Source: Agmasoma carcini (nom. nud.)
Taxonomy: Eukaryota > Microsporidia > Thelohaniidae
NCBI GenBank assembly: GCA_029232285.1
Contig: JAOXFI010000055.1
Coordinates: 1 to 41,473, forward strand
DNA: 41,473 nt
Direction: 5' to 3'
A program made the translations under genes and the position numbers. This document shows, piece by piece, positions 17,806 to 28,649 of this stretch (positions within the stretch are counted from its first letter, which is position 1; every line of letters begins with the position of its first letter). A model generated the notes under the pieces. That model did not search any database, was not told the DNA's origin, and was given only the letters and a program-made list of their open reading frames with translations.

Positions 17806-19281
17806 ATGTTTTTTTTTAATTTAACATTTGCAACTTCTAGCGAATATAACAATACATATGAGAATAATAGAGAAGTACTATTAAATGATTATGAATATAC
17901 TATTACTAGAGAACTAAATCCTTCTTTTTCTCTTACAAATGAGAATAATGGAGAAGTACCATTTAGTCATTATGAAAATACTATAAGAGAACCAAACCCT
18001 TCTACTTCTTATTCATATCAAAATAATAGAGAAGTACTATTAAATCATTATGAAAATACTATAAGAAACCCAAACCCTTCAACTTCTTATTCATATCAAA
18101 ATAATAGAGAAGTACTATTAAATAATTATGAATATACTATAAGAAACCCAAACCCTTCAACTTCTTATTCATATCAAAATAATGGACAAGTACCATTTAA
18201 TCATTATGAATCTACTATAGGAGAACTAAATCCTTCTACTTCTTATTCATATCAAAATAATAGAGAAGTACTATTAAATAATTATGAATATACTATAGGA
18301 GAACCAAACCCTTCAACTTCTTATGCAAATGAGAATATTATACAAGTACTATTAAATCATTATAAATCTAATATAAGAAACTCAAACCCTTCAATTTCTA
18401 ATGTTAATTCATTTGATATCGAACTTTTTAAAAAATTATATAATCAGCTTAACCTTGATTTTATAAAAAGAAATAGTTTACTAATAGAACAAGAAAAAAA
18501 ATTAGAACTTGAATCAAATTCATTAATTCCACAACATTCCAATTTAAATAATTATTTCAATTCTATTTTAAATAAAAGTTTAAAAATGATAGATTTGTAT
18601 GGTTTAAATATAGCGATTAATTATTATAATGATGAAGTATGTAAATTACTTTATTTAAAAGCCACACAACAAAATAATACTACAAAGGAAAATATAAAGG
18701 AAGATATCACTACACAAGGGAATAATACTACACAAGAAAATATTAGTACAAAGAAAGATATTAGTACAAAGAAAGGTATTAGTACAAAGAAAGATATCAC
18801 AGCAAAACAAAATTCAAAACAAAATTCAAAGCAAAAATCAACAAATTTAAAAAGAAAATCAAATCATGTTGAAAACATACAAAAACGAAAACGTTTTAGA
18901 AAACCCCCAATAACTTTACAACAAATTTATAGATCTAGTCTTACACAAAATGAAATGGTAAATGGCAGGTATAATTATAAACATGGTTATATTTATTGTG
19001 ATATAACTAACATAACTGATTTTACTAATACTGAAATATATTTATATGATACTAACGCTCTAAATTATATTTATTTATTACAAGAAATTACAACTTATCA
19101 AATAAATAATGAAGAGGGAAATACATATTTATCTTTTAAGTTGAATGAGGCAATTCAAACTGAACGTTTGATGCTACTTATTGTTCAAATAAGAGATGAT
19201 GGCAATGTGCTGGTAAAAAAAGGCTCAATTTATGTTGGTGATCAAATGGAACACAAAGCTTTTCTATATTGCTATAAATAA
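17806..19281 (+). CDS. FLYCYK-family secreted-like protein, repeat-rich copy 1
   Basis: The 491-residue protein is of unknown function. MFFFNLTFAT is a very short hydrophobic start compatible with a signal sequence. Residues 19-197 are seven degenerate 26-residue repeats of the type NNREVLLNNYEYTIRNPNP-STSYSYQ. Residues 200-290 are polar and helical, followed by Thr/Lys-rich short repeats (290-345). A two-part basic cluster (LKRK at 348 and KRKRFRK near 360) resembles a bipartite nuclear localisation signal. The C-terminal domain (366-491) has the motifs VNGR-NYK, CDITNI-F-N-EIYLY, LMLLIVQIR and the terminal FLYCYK. Its Cys398 and Cys489 are conserved in the family and could pair. Secretion into the host and nuclear targeting are inferences. 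Confidence 0.88.
   Translation: MFFFNLTFATSSEYNNTYENNREVLLNDYEYTITRELNPSFSLTNENNGEVPFSHYENTIREPNPSTSYSYQNNREVLLNHYENTIRNPNPSTSYSYQNNREVLLNNYEYTIRNPNPSTSYSYQNNGQVPFNHYESTIGELNPSTSYSYQNNREVLLNNYEYTIGEPNPSTSYANENIIQVLLNHYKSNIRNSNPSISNVNSFDIELFKKLYNQLNLDFIKRNSLLIEQEKKLELESNSLIPQHSNLNNYFNSILNKSLKMIDLYGLNIAINYYNDEVCKLLYLKATQQNNTTKENIKEDITTQGNNTTQENISTKKDISTKKGISTKKDITAKQNSKQNSKQKSTNLKRKSNHVENIQKRKRFRKPPITLQQIYRSSLTQNEMVNGRYNYKHGYIYCDITNITDFTNTEIYLYDTNALNYIYLLQEITTYQINNEEGNTYLSFKLNEAIQTERLMLLIVQIRDDGNVLVKKGSIYVGDQMEHKAFLYCYK
17860..18396 (+). repeat. 78 bp coding repeats, seven units
   Basis: Head-to-tail 26-codon units, several differing by only a few bases. One 39 bp stretch (18181-18219) is identical to 20906-20944 in the neighbouring paralogue. 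Confidence 0.88.
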
Positions 19282-20560
19282 ATAAAAAATTTAATATTTT
19301 AACTCTTGTGATTATCTTTAAATTTTATTTATTTAAATTTGATATTACCGAAAATAGAACATTTTTTTGATTTAAGATAATAAAACTAAGATAAAACACA
19401 TGATGAACCTGTCTGTTGAATATTTATAAATTTATCAGGGTCAGATTATTCATTTTATTGTTTCGGGTGCTTGAGGGTAATAACAAGGGCACTCGATGGT
19501 TTACGTTTATACAAAATTTTAATATTCTAAAATTATATTTAGAATAACTTTTATATACTAAAATTATATAAGTTTTATCAGTATAATTTACACATTAAAA
19601 ATAATAAATAGCTTCATAATACTGTAGCGGTGCACCTTCAAGGTATAAGTTGGTCAGGGAAATGCTTTTATTTAGTTTGGGTTGTCGGTGTGCAGTCACG
19701 CTATGTCTATGCTTGCTTACCTTTAGATGACAAGTCATCTGAGCTTGATGTTCTTCATAAGTGGGTAATTTATTTTAAAATTAGCCTTGTCTAACTAATA
19801 TCAATACGTTTGTATATAATATTGTACAATTATACGTAATAATAAACAAATTTAAATATTATCGTAAACTTAATGCTCCAATTAAAGGAAAACAACATTT
19901 ACCCATCGCCCACATTTCAGATATCAAAGATATAAACAAATTTCTTACAAATCTTTTACCATTTTTTTTAAAAATCAATTTTCAAATTTAGACTTAGTTT
20001 ATTGAAATAAAATTATCAAGTATTTAACATAAATTGTATAATTCTAAATATTGAATATTTTTATTCTATTGATAATGCACCTGAACTAAGTTGATATTAA
20101 TATTTATTATACAAAAAAGATGAGTGAAAACATATTCAAATCTAAATCATGTGTATTATACAATGAACCATATAAATATATTAAAAGGTATAACATTTTC
20201 TATATAAATTTTGTGTATTCTTTATATAATTTCAAAATGAAAATTATAGTTTTGGAACCAAGTTAGAACTTTTAATTCATAATTTTTAATATACTTGCTT
20301 ACTTGACGATATTTTAAATATTGTCAATATATTTTTAATTATTTCTAACGACATAACATAACTATGTTCTCACTGTTTATATTTAATATATAAGGGAATT
20401 TAAAATATTGAACACTATGCTTATAGTATAGCTTACTTGATCAAAAACATACAGAAATGCATAAACTCACATATATTATTAATATTTCTTTTGAGATCAC
20501 CAATCTCTAACTCAATAATTTCATATTTGATTGTCTACTTTTTTGCAAACAATTTTTAAA
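19282..20560. other. intergenic; GC-richer relic at about 19,625-19,770
   Basis: Mostly A/T-rich without genes. The stretch 19,625-19,770 is visibly G+C-richer and, read on the plus strand, gives a short phrase resembling the SRYVYA-PL-DKSSE region of transposon or retroelement integrases. This suggests a decayed mobile-element fragment, but too little is left to be sure. Another G+C-richer patch lies at about 19,430-19,505. Confidence 0.35.
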
Positions 20561-20574
20561 TATTAAAAATTGAT

Positions 20575-20611
20575 ATTTTTTCTATAGATAAAAAATTAAA
20601 AAAAATTTATC
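20575..20611 (+). promoter_or_regulatory. conserved 5' flank of FLYCYK copy 2
   Basis: TATTTTTTCTATAGATAAAAAATTAAAAAAAATTTATC before the ATG nearly repeats the flank of the copy at 17806. Confidence 0.55.
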
Positions 20612-22102
20612 ATGTTTTTTTTTAATTTAATATTTGCAACTTCTAGCGAATATAACAATACATATGAGAATAATAGAGAAGTATTATTAAATAATTATGG
20701 ATCTACTATAGGAGAACCAAACCCTTCTACTTCTTATTCATATCAAAATAATGGACAAGTACTATTAAATAATTATGGATCTACTATAAGAGACCCAAAC
20801 CCTTCTACTTCTTATTCATATCAAAATAATGGACAAGTACTATTAAATAATTATGGATCTACTATAGGAGAACTAAACCCTTCTACTTCTTATTCATATC
20901 AAAATAATGGACAAGTACCATTTAATCATTATGAATCTACTATAAGAGGACCAAATCCTTTAACTTCTAATGGTTATTCATTTTATAACGAACATTTTAG
21001 GAATTTACATTATCAGCTTAACTTTGATTTTATAAAAAGAAGTAATTTACTAATAGAACATGAAAAAACATTAAAACACCAATCAAATCCATTAATTCCA
21101 CAACATTCCAATTTAATTAATCGTTTTGATAGTCCATCAATTCAATTAGAATCTATGCAAGGAAATGTTATGCAAGAAAATGTTATGCAAGAAAATAATT
21201 CTTCAGAAGAAATTAATGTTACAGACATCAGCGACACAGAAGAAGATAATATTATGCAAGAAGATAGTGTTATGGAAGAAAATAATATTATGGAGGAAGA
21301 TAGTGTTATGCGAGAAAATAATGTTATGCAAAGAAATAATATTAAGCAAGAAAATAATGTTATAGAAGAAAATAATGTTATGCAAGGAAATAGTGTTATG
21401 GAAGAAAATAATGCAATACAAAAAAATAATGTTGTGCATGAAAATAATATTAAACAAGAAAATAATATTATGAAAGAAAATAGTGTTATAGAAGAAAATA
21501 ATATTAATCAAGAAATTGTTATAGAAGAAAATTTTATGCAAGAAATTGATATGCAAGAAAATGCTACACTAGAAATTTTTATGCAAGAAATTGTTATGGA
21601 AGAAAATTTTATGCAAGAAATTGATATGCAAGAAAATGCTACACTAGAAAATATCACTACAAATAATAATATCACTACAAATAATATCACCAGAAAAAAA
21701 CATAATAAAAAAGCTAGAAATCCAATAATAAATTTATCAAAAATTTATAAAACATCTTTTGGCAAAAATAAAAAGGTAAATGGCAGGCTTAATTATAAAA
21801 ATGGTTTAATTTCTTGTGATATAACTAACATAATTGAATTTATTAATATTGAAATATATTTATATAATTCTAAAACTAAAAATTATTATTGTTTATTAGA
21901 TAAAATACAAAATTATGAAGTAATTTTTGAATTTCAACTAGTAAATTTATATTTTTATCATAAGTTAGAAAAAGATATGAAAAGTAAAGATTTAATGTTG
22001 CTTATTGTTCAAATAAGAGGTGATGGTGATGCAATTGTGACAAGAACAAATGTTAAGGATCATTTAGATGAACGTAAAGCCTTTTTATATTGCTATAAAT
22101 AA
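20612..22102 (+). CDS. FLYCYK-family secreted-like protein, repeat-rich copy 2
   Basis: The 496-residue paralogue of the preceding gene has the same MFFFNLIFAT start. It has four 26-residue repeats (residues 20-119), a shared central block with KR-NLLIEHEK and LIPQHSNL (about 141-170), and then a long acidic Asn/Glu/Met array (183-345) in steps of about seven residues, such as NNVMQEN and NSVMEEN. The 17806 copy lacks this array. A short basic patch (RKKHNKKAR, 361-369) leads into the C-terminal domain (370-496) with CDITNI, EIYLY, LMLLIVQIR and FLYCYK. N-terminal repeats are nearly the same as in the neighbour, while the C-terminal domain differs at many positions. The function is unknown, and the ordered acidic array suggests an extended or coiled segment. 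Confidence 0.88.
   Translation: MFFFNLIFATSSEYNNTYENNREVLLNNYGSTIGEPNPSTSYSYQNNGQVLLNNYGSTIRDPNPSTSYSYQNNGQVLLNNYGSTIGELNPSTSYSYQNNGQVPFNHYESTIRGPNPLTSNGYSFYNEHFRNLHYQLNFDFIKRSNLLIEHEKTLKHQSNPLIPQHSNLINRFDSPSIQLESMQGNVMQENVMQENNSSEEINVTDISDTEEDNIMQEDSVMEENNIMEEDSVMRENNVMQRNNIKQENNVIEENNVMQGNSVMEENNAIQKNNVVHENNIKQENNIMKENSVIEENNINQEIVIEENFMQEIDMQENATLEIFMQEIVMEENFMQEIDMQENATLENITTNNNITTNNITRKKHNKKARNPIINLSKIYKTSFGKNKKVNGRLNYKNGLISCDITNIIEFINIEIYLYNSKTKNYYCLLDKIQNYEVIFEFQLVNLYFYHKLEKDMKSKDLMLLIVQIRGDGDAIVTRTNVKDHLDERKAFLYCYK
20669..20968 (+). repeat. 78 bp coding repeats, four units
   Basis: The same unit as at 17860-18396, with Gly in place of Glu after the Tyr in three of the four units. Confidence 0.85.
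21158..21646 (+). repeat. 21 bp coding repeats (NVMQEN type)
   Basis: About 20 degenerate heptad-codon units built on ATGCAAGAAAATAATGTT. Because the unit is free of stops in several frames, long false ORFs appear on both strands across it. A shorter array with the same units is in the pseudogene at about 13035-13270. Confidence 0.85.
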
Positions 22103-24700
22103 ATAATTTAAATTTTATAATAAGGAACTATAAATAGACCATCTATAATTGTTTGTCTATCTAAATTCAAACATTTCATATCAATCTACAAATACAATTT
22201 GTAATTTGATATAAAAGGGTTGTAATTTGATATAAAAAAATCTATAAATTTGATATAAAAGGTTTGTAGTTTGATATAAAAATATCTATAAATTTAATAT
22301 AAACAAATCAACATAAAATCAAATATATTAGCTTAAATGTTAACAATTAAAGATACAATTAAGTTTTTATGCTGTGTAGGTTCAATCTAGGAATTTTTTA
22401 AAAAAATGAATTACTTTTAAGTAACCCACAATTAGATTTTGTATTGTGTTTATTGTAACAATTTAAAGGTTTAAATTGGACTCATTTTTATTAGTAATTT
22501 TTTTATTTATGAATTATTACTTTTATAAAATATTATATAGTTAGTTAGTGATGATCTATTGAAAGATGAAATTTGCTAAGATGAGATACTATTCTCTTAT
22601 CTTAAAAATTAATAATTGAAGGGAAAAAACTTAAATTGAGAAATATTAACAATTTTAGAAATTTTATTTATTTACTAACACCTCAAAGTCTCTGCATGGC
22701 ATATACGGTAATAATTTATTTGATTATTTATTCTATTATATTTATTTGATTAATATTCTATTATATTTAATTGATTATTTATTCTATTATAATATGCAAT
22801 CTATCAAAATTATTTAAATACAATATTATGATATGCAATCTATCAATCTTTTATTTAAATAATATTAATATTTATTTTATATAAATTAAAAGTAACTGTT
22901 TATTCATAAATTAACAATCATTTTTCTAAAAAGATATAAACATATCTTCAAACAGAAGTAATCAAGATCTGATTGAAAGTATTTAATTTTAACCTTTCTT
23001 AATTTTTAATATTTTATCTTAGAATCAAGCCGTGAACGTTCAACACCTGAAGTGTGTGCTCCTATAATTAGATTAACATAATTAATTTAATATTACAATT
23101 TCATGTAAGTATCTAATATAACCTCTCTATTAATTATTTTAACAAATGTGTTTCGATCACGACTTTCTTTCTATAATATCTTTATCATTGCCCTGTTTAA
23201 TACCACTATGCCCATTGTTCCTATTTTAAAAACCTAAATATTTTATCTTCATATAAACTGTGACTATCACCCGAAACCATTCTCTCTATTTTAATATCTT
23301 TCATAAAGAAAATTTTGCTTAATTTATATGTATTATATTTTCAGTTTAACCCATTGTTTTCCGCGTTGATATCACGATATGATTCTTGAGAAGACATTTC
23401 GAACAATTTAATTATAGTATTTGATGTTGTTTTTATCAAGTCTATTACGTTTGAGATCAATATATCTAATATATAAATATATTATTTACAAGATTTCACA
23501 ATATAAATAAATATATTATTTAGAAGATTTCACACAAGTTAAGTTAACATTTAACATCAGTAAAGCAAAAGGCCTTTAGATATATTTAATATGTTGTTTT
23601 TAGGGCATCAATACTGATATTTCTTTTTATTATTGAACTACATTTGTGGCAAGAGATGCGTCAATGAGTGATCTAGAAGGTTATATCCTCTTAGAAATCT
23701 AATAATAAATTCAATATATATTATAATATTTGAAATTGTTTATGTGTATTTGCTATTGTTTATTTTCGATTTTAAATAAAAAGTATATAATTCAATATAG
23801 ATGGTTGAAATTTTATAGTCAATTTTTGGTAGACTACGTGATTTTTACAGGATAGATACATACTATAATAGTTCAATTTTTTAATTTTTTGTACATATTG
23901 AAGAGATTGTGATATTATAATTATATTATAAGTAAATAATAATACATTTGAAAAAAACCCAGATTTCCTAGAATTGATTTATATTTGTTGCAGTGTTAAA
24001 AAAGTTTAATAAAACAAAAAATAAATTATTAGCTTATCTTACATTTTAACTTTTTGCATCATGTATATTGTTGTAAATATTTTATGATTTTATAAAATTG
24101 ACAATAAAAAGATTTTTAGATAAAATTATTAAAACACTTCTATATTTTTATCAGTTCTTGTCTTATGAGTATTTATTAGTCTTAAGATATTAAATATCTT
24201 ATCTTGAGACAATAAAAGAATGGAATGTCGATAAGAGATATTTTGCACAAATATCAATAATTTAATGATAAAGAAAGACAAACTAGCTCTAGAAGGCATA
24301 AAATTCATGAATTGAGTGATTTTAAATAAATAAAATATCATGAATAATCTATTTTTCACAACAATAGAGTTATCAAAAATAACCTGTCATTAAATATAAC
24401 ACTAAGAAGTAACATTTGCTAATATAAATACTCATAAAAGGGTTATAGCTAACAAAATTTTTCTCTAAGATACACAAATAAATTCGTTTAGGGTGGGTAT
24501 TATAGAATATTTTAAATACAAAAGATGATTTAAGATGAATCGACTAGTGCAGGTTTAAGCTTTATGAAAGGATAAAAATAGAAGATATACTCAAAGAAGA
24601 TGTATCAATAAAACAATCAAATTCAGAGGAGGTGGTTTAATATATTAGGAATGTATGTTAAATAAAGAATTAGCAAATTTAGTGCTAGTAAATGAAAAAT
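22103..24700. other. gene-free A+T-rich region
   Basis: Besides the short repeats at 22195-22320 and a TTATTCTATTATATTTATTTGATT repeat at about 22,720-22,860 I see no feature. No ORF has protein-like composition, including the short minus-strand frame around 24,129-24,359. Confidence 0.45.
22195..22320. repeat. TTTGATATAAAA tandem repeats
   Basis: GTAATTTGATATAAAAGG and TATAAATTTGATATAAAA alternate five times directly downstream of FLYCYK copy 2. Confidence 0.75.
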
Positions 24701-24723
24701 TTAATTCGAGTTATTATATTTAT

Positions 24724-25070
24724 CTTTTATCACAGGATCTACACTCTTCAGCACAAATGATGTCATTGAATCAGTTTTTATTTAACAAGACAACGCATCT
24801 TGGTTGGTAAAGTCATATCTTGATGAAAATGTTATAGATTGGTAAGCTCAATTGCCCGATTTAAACACATTCAAATCTTTTTGAGGTTTTATAAAAGAAT
24901 ATTATTAAAAATGGGTTTAAATCACTAAATGATTTCAATAATGAAATATACAAATTGTAGTATAATATACCAGACAACCTTATTAAAAAATAATTTCTAC
25001 CAAGAGAAAATAATACATAGCGGTTATATAAACTGATGGCAAGCTAATAAATAATTAAGATTTTTTGCCA
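24724..25070 (+). pseudogene. Tc1-like transposase relic (3' part)
   Basis: Conceptual translation with stops and shifts gives QDNAS, then a KSYLDEN-type stretch, then AQLPDLNTFKSF-GFIKEYY. This corresponds to the second catalytic Asp and the WPAQSPDLNPIENLWG-(L/I)K block of Tc1-family DDE transposases. A YNIPDNLIKK-like phrase follows, where Tc1 proteins have W-x-x-IP. NPIE has become NTFK, so the catalytic core is destroyed. No terminal repeats were found. Confidence 0.6.
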
Positions 25071-25845
25071 AATTTACAAAATTCATAAAAATTAATATAA
25101 GCTGATAATTGTAACAGTATAAATATTAAATGTTTTATCAGTTCATCAAATTTAATAATTTTTAGGCAATCCTGTTTTTTATACAGTGTATTAAACTATA
25201 ACTCAAAGTAAATATTATGTGATATTTTTGTTTGATTAATTTAATAAATTATAAAAATATATACCGTGCTATAAAAAGATTGTTAATTTTTTGGCAAGAG
25301 TACCCTAAAATTTAGCTAGAAAGTATTAAACCTTCTTAAAAAAGCATGAAAAGTTCATCATGTCGTTTTTCTCTCTGTTCACGTGTTAGTAAGAACTCAT
25401 CTAAAAAATTTTGTATAATATTCAACAACAATCTATGTTCTGGACATAATATCAGCATTTAAAGGGTTTACAAAGTTTCTTTTATGGTTAATGTGAGCAA
25501 TAAAAATATTTTATAATTTATCAGATGCCAACAAAAAATATGATAAAAGGTTCCGAAATTATATTAGGTCTGTTTTTTAAATGATAATATTTTTAATTAA
25601 TTCCTTAATAGTAATTTTATCTTTGTTTCAAACCTTACTAAATTAATTTTTTTGATTTTTTCTCATTTTTGAGAATCATAAATTTCTAACTGTGTAATTT
25701 TATATTAAAATCTAAGAGTGTTTATATTTAAAACAAAATATACCAAAAATTATAGTTAAAAATATATTTAAAAGTATTTTTATTTTATATTGTACTTTCT
25801 CTTATATATATCAGGAAAAAAAGGACTTACGATTTTCCAAAAATC

Positions 25846-25883
25846 TTAATAATTTCATTATTAAAAAATAATGAAATTATTAA
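25846..25883. repeat. perfect 17 bp palindrome
   Basis: TTAATAATTTCATTATT and its exact reverse complement are separated by AAAA. It lies in otherwise featureless DNA, so its role is unknown; it could be a foldback end, a cruciform site or chance in A/T-rich sequence. Confidence 0.8.
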
Positions 25884-26149
25884 CATGGGGTTTTCCTCAT
25901 AAATTACAGGGTATTTTTGGCGTTTTTTAATCATCTTCCAGCATGTATCAAAAAAAAACAACTCTAGAAATCCTTAATTAAATGTTTTTAAACTACCATT
26001 AGTAATGTATATTATATATAGTTCAATCGAATACCACAGGTCACGGCAATATATTTTCTTATATAATTAAACCAGATATAATTTTTAATTTTTTTTAAAA
26101 AATTTAAGACATGTATCATTTTAATTTGTTTTGAAAATTATTCATTTTT

Positions 26150-26369
26150 TACTATTATCGACCTTGTTTGGAATATCTAACTTTAAATCAATCAATGTCA
26201 AAATATATAAAAAATTAATTCTAATTTTGACAAGTCTTTAAAACATCAATTTAATAACTTTTATACATAATCAAGTATTATATTACATTTACTCATAAGG
26301 AAACTATAAATATTTTGACTTTAATTAAATTTTATAGATAAAAATGAAAAAAATTTTACAAATATTCTT
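26150..26369 (+). repeat. duplicated 5' flank of group B genes
   Basis: TTTTGACAAGTCTTTA, AATCAAGTATTA-ATTACATT and AAGGAAACTATAAATATTTT-GACTTTAATTAA appear in the same order here and at 40,250-40,550, so about 220-280 bp of upstream DNA was duplicated with the gene. Confidence 0.75.
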
Positions 26370-27398
26370 ATGATTCATCTCTTAAACATTATATTTGCTT
26401 CATATAACTTTGATATATCAGAAAATACACCAAACATAGGCTTAAGCTCAGATAATAATGTTGTCTATGCTTCAACATCCAATCACCATGAACCACTTTC
26501 CAGTTATTCATATTCACCTATGAAAAAACAAAATGATTATAAAGAGCCTATGAATGTTTGTAATAGAGATGAAAGTCAACCATTTAAACAAAATCCTTCA
26601 ACTTCATATGATAGCACTGCATCTAATTATTTACCTCATCACTTTAATTTATTTTCACAGATTAAAGAATTAAATTATCAACAAGCTGTATCAAAGACCA
26701 CCAATCCTTATCGTAATGAATATTTAAGTACTTCTTTTCCCCAAATACAAAATCAAATTGTTGATACAAATATTAACTCTGCCTTATATGAACATTCTAA
26801 TCCACAATTAGAATACCATCAAAATACTAATTTGGAAAATTTAGCATATTATAATTCTTTATTTTTTATTTTAAGTTTAAGAACAATTGACCCAGAAGTA
26901 TTATGTAAGATGGTCAAGGAAAATAATCCTGAAGCATACAGATTAATTTATTTTGATTTCTTTCAAAATAATGTTGTAAAAAAAATGAAATTCGAAGAAG
27001 AGGCTGGACTCAAGAGAAAAATTCCAATAATAACCTTAACATCTCTTTTTAAAGCAGTTTTTGCACAAAATAAAATGTCAAGAGGTAAGCTTTGTTATAA
27101 TTTGCCTTATATTTTTTGTGATATTACAGAAATAACTGATATTGAAAATACTGAAATATTTTTATATAAAGATGATAAGAAACCAAGATTTTATGAATTA
27201 ATTTCTAAAATAACATCTTATGATATTCGTATTGAAAATCAACGTAAATATATTTTTCATAAGTTAGAACAACAAGATGATGAAAAATTGATGCTACTTA
27301 TTGTTAAAAAGTCGATTAATGGTCCTACAAAGGTAAAAATGGAAAATAATGAAAGTGAACCACAAGACTACAATTGTTTTCTATATTGCTATAAATAA
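26370..27398 (+). CDS. FLYCYK-family secreted-like protein, group B copy 1
   Basis: At 342 residues this member lacks the 26-residue and heptad repeats. MIHLLNIIFAS is a short hydrophobic start. The next 200 residues are Asn/Ser/Tyr/Gln-rich, with one NPSTSY phrase recalling the repeats of group A. Residues 160-210 look helical (FFILSL, DPEVLCKMVKENNPEAYRL). A small KRK patch (215-217) precedes the C-terminal domain (216-342) with NKM-RGKL-YNLPYI, CDITEITDIENTEIFLY, KLMLLIVKK and the terminal FLYCYK; Cys250 and Cys340 match the family pair. The ATG choice is supported by the copy at 40551, which has the same start while the out-of-frame upstream ATG at 26344 is absent there. The function is unknown. 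Confidence 0.87.
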   Translation: MIHLLNIIFASYNFDISENTPNIGLSSDNNVVYASTSNHHEPLSSYSYSPMKKQNDYKEPMNVCNRDESQPFKQNPSTSYDSTASNYLPHHFNLFSQIKELNYQQAVSKTTNPYRNEYLSTSFPQIQNQIVDTNINSALYEHSNPQLEYHQNTNLENLAYYNSLFFILSLRTIDPEVLCKMVKENNPEAYRLIYFDFFQNNVVKKMKFEEEAGLKRKIPIITLTSLFKAVFAQNKMSRGKLCYNLPYIFCDITEITDIENTEIFLYKDDKKPRFYELISKITSYDIRIENQRKYIFHKLEQQDDEKLMLLIVKKSINGPTKVKMENNESEPQDYNCFLYCYK

Positions 27399-27899
27399 AT
27401 AATTTTAAGTTAAATATTTTTAAAATGTAACAAAACTAAAAATTTATCTATGTTATAATTATATACCTTTCGAGCATTTAATCTGTTAATAAAATACAAT
27501 CTTGTATTCATTTTAAATATTTATAAGCGTTGTAATATTGCACATGATTCTCAGCATAGATTAAATTTTATATTAGATTGAATTTATATTTGATATATAA
27601 ATATCTGGGATTAAGAAAAATCACTTTGGTCTTATCTTGAATTGTGAAATTCAGGCTATAATAATTAGTGTGATTGTTAGTAAATAACAATAATTTGAAT
27701 TCCAAAAGCTATTTATTGATATTAAGATTTTCTTGACTTTGAATAAATTTTTGAAATGGTTTTGCAATATTCTACAAAGCGTCACAACATAAAATATAGG
27801 AATGAAGGTTGATCAACGCAAACAAGGAAAGTAAAGTTTTATAAAAAGCTTAAAAATAAATTTTCTTGGAACCTGTCACATAAATGCAGATACCATATA

Positions 27900-28620
27900 A
27901 TCAAAGTTGGGAGTAAGACGGTTTCTAAAAGGTGTTTTAAGAAGCATAAAATCTCGAAACCTTACTAATGAGCAGCGAAGCTAACATAAACAAGACTACT
28001 AGCATTGAATACACTATTACGGAATTTTTGATCAAACATCAAAGCTAATTCATAATACAAAGAAATTCTACAAGGGAAATACAAAGAAGAATTAATCGGT
28101 CAAAAACCTAAAACACTGACCATCAAACTATAATCAGAACCAGGCAAAAAAGAAAATCGGGCTGTGCATGTCAGTGTTCGATCATTAAGCCTCATACTAT
28201 ATCTTTCCTGATTTTGAATCCTACAAACATCATACTTAAAATTTTGAGAAAAAATATCAATGAAATTATTCACTCCAATTTGTTATTAAAAAAAATAAAG
28301 CGCCGAGATCCTTAATCTTAACAAGGAAGTGTTTGTTCCAACTGGTTCTTATTTTAAGAAGGCTGGTTTAACACTTGACTCAAAGAATTCTAGCCAATCC
28401 GAATCAAATCAAAATCGTTTAAGTAAAATTGCTTAGTTTGAAGTTCAGCTTAGACGTAAGCCAAAAAAAATTTTTTTATACGAAGAACATATACAGTAAT
28501 TCATAGAGGATTTACTTTTAACGGAACGCATTGTTGTCGTATTCTACGACTATTTGACTATGTTTAAAGCACTTTAGTTGAAACCTTTGGTGTTTGAACG
28601 TGTATTATGATATTTATGTG
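27900..28620 (+). pseudogene. LINE reverse-transcriptase relic, N-terminal motifs
   Basis: With frameshifts and stops, the plus strand reads EPGKKEN (near 28,137) and then SVRSLSL (near 28,170), matching the IPKPGK...SYRPISLL block of jockey/CR1-type non-LTR reverse transcriptases. NIILKILRKNINEII (near 28,230) matches the following KILEKII-RL helix. A VVFYDYLTMFKAL phrase near 28,540 sits where RT box A (FIDFxKAFD) is expected. Every frame is broken, so this is a dead copy. The upstream endonuclease region is not recognisable. Confidence 0.5.
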
Positions 28621-28649
28621 TGATAAATTAATTATTAATAAATCATATA

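Noticed and set aside
21203..21556. 117-codon ORF on the minus strand rich in Phe, Ile and His (likewise 13066-13248 and 21508-21690)
   Set aside because: It is antisense to the 21 bp coding repeats; a stop-free unit repeated many times creates long false frames.
24129..24359. 76-codon minus-strand ORF
   Set aside because: No start element and no motif; surrounding DNA has no sign of coding.
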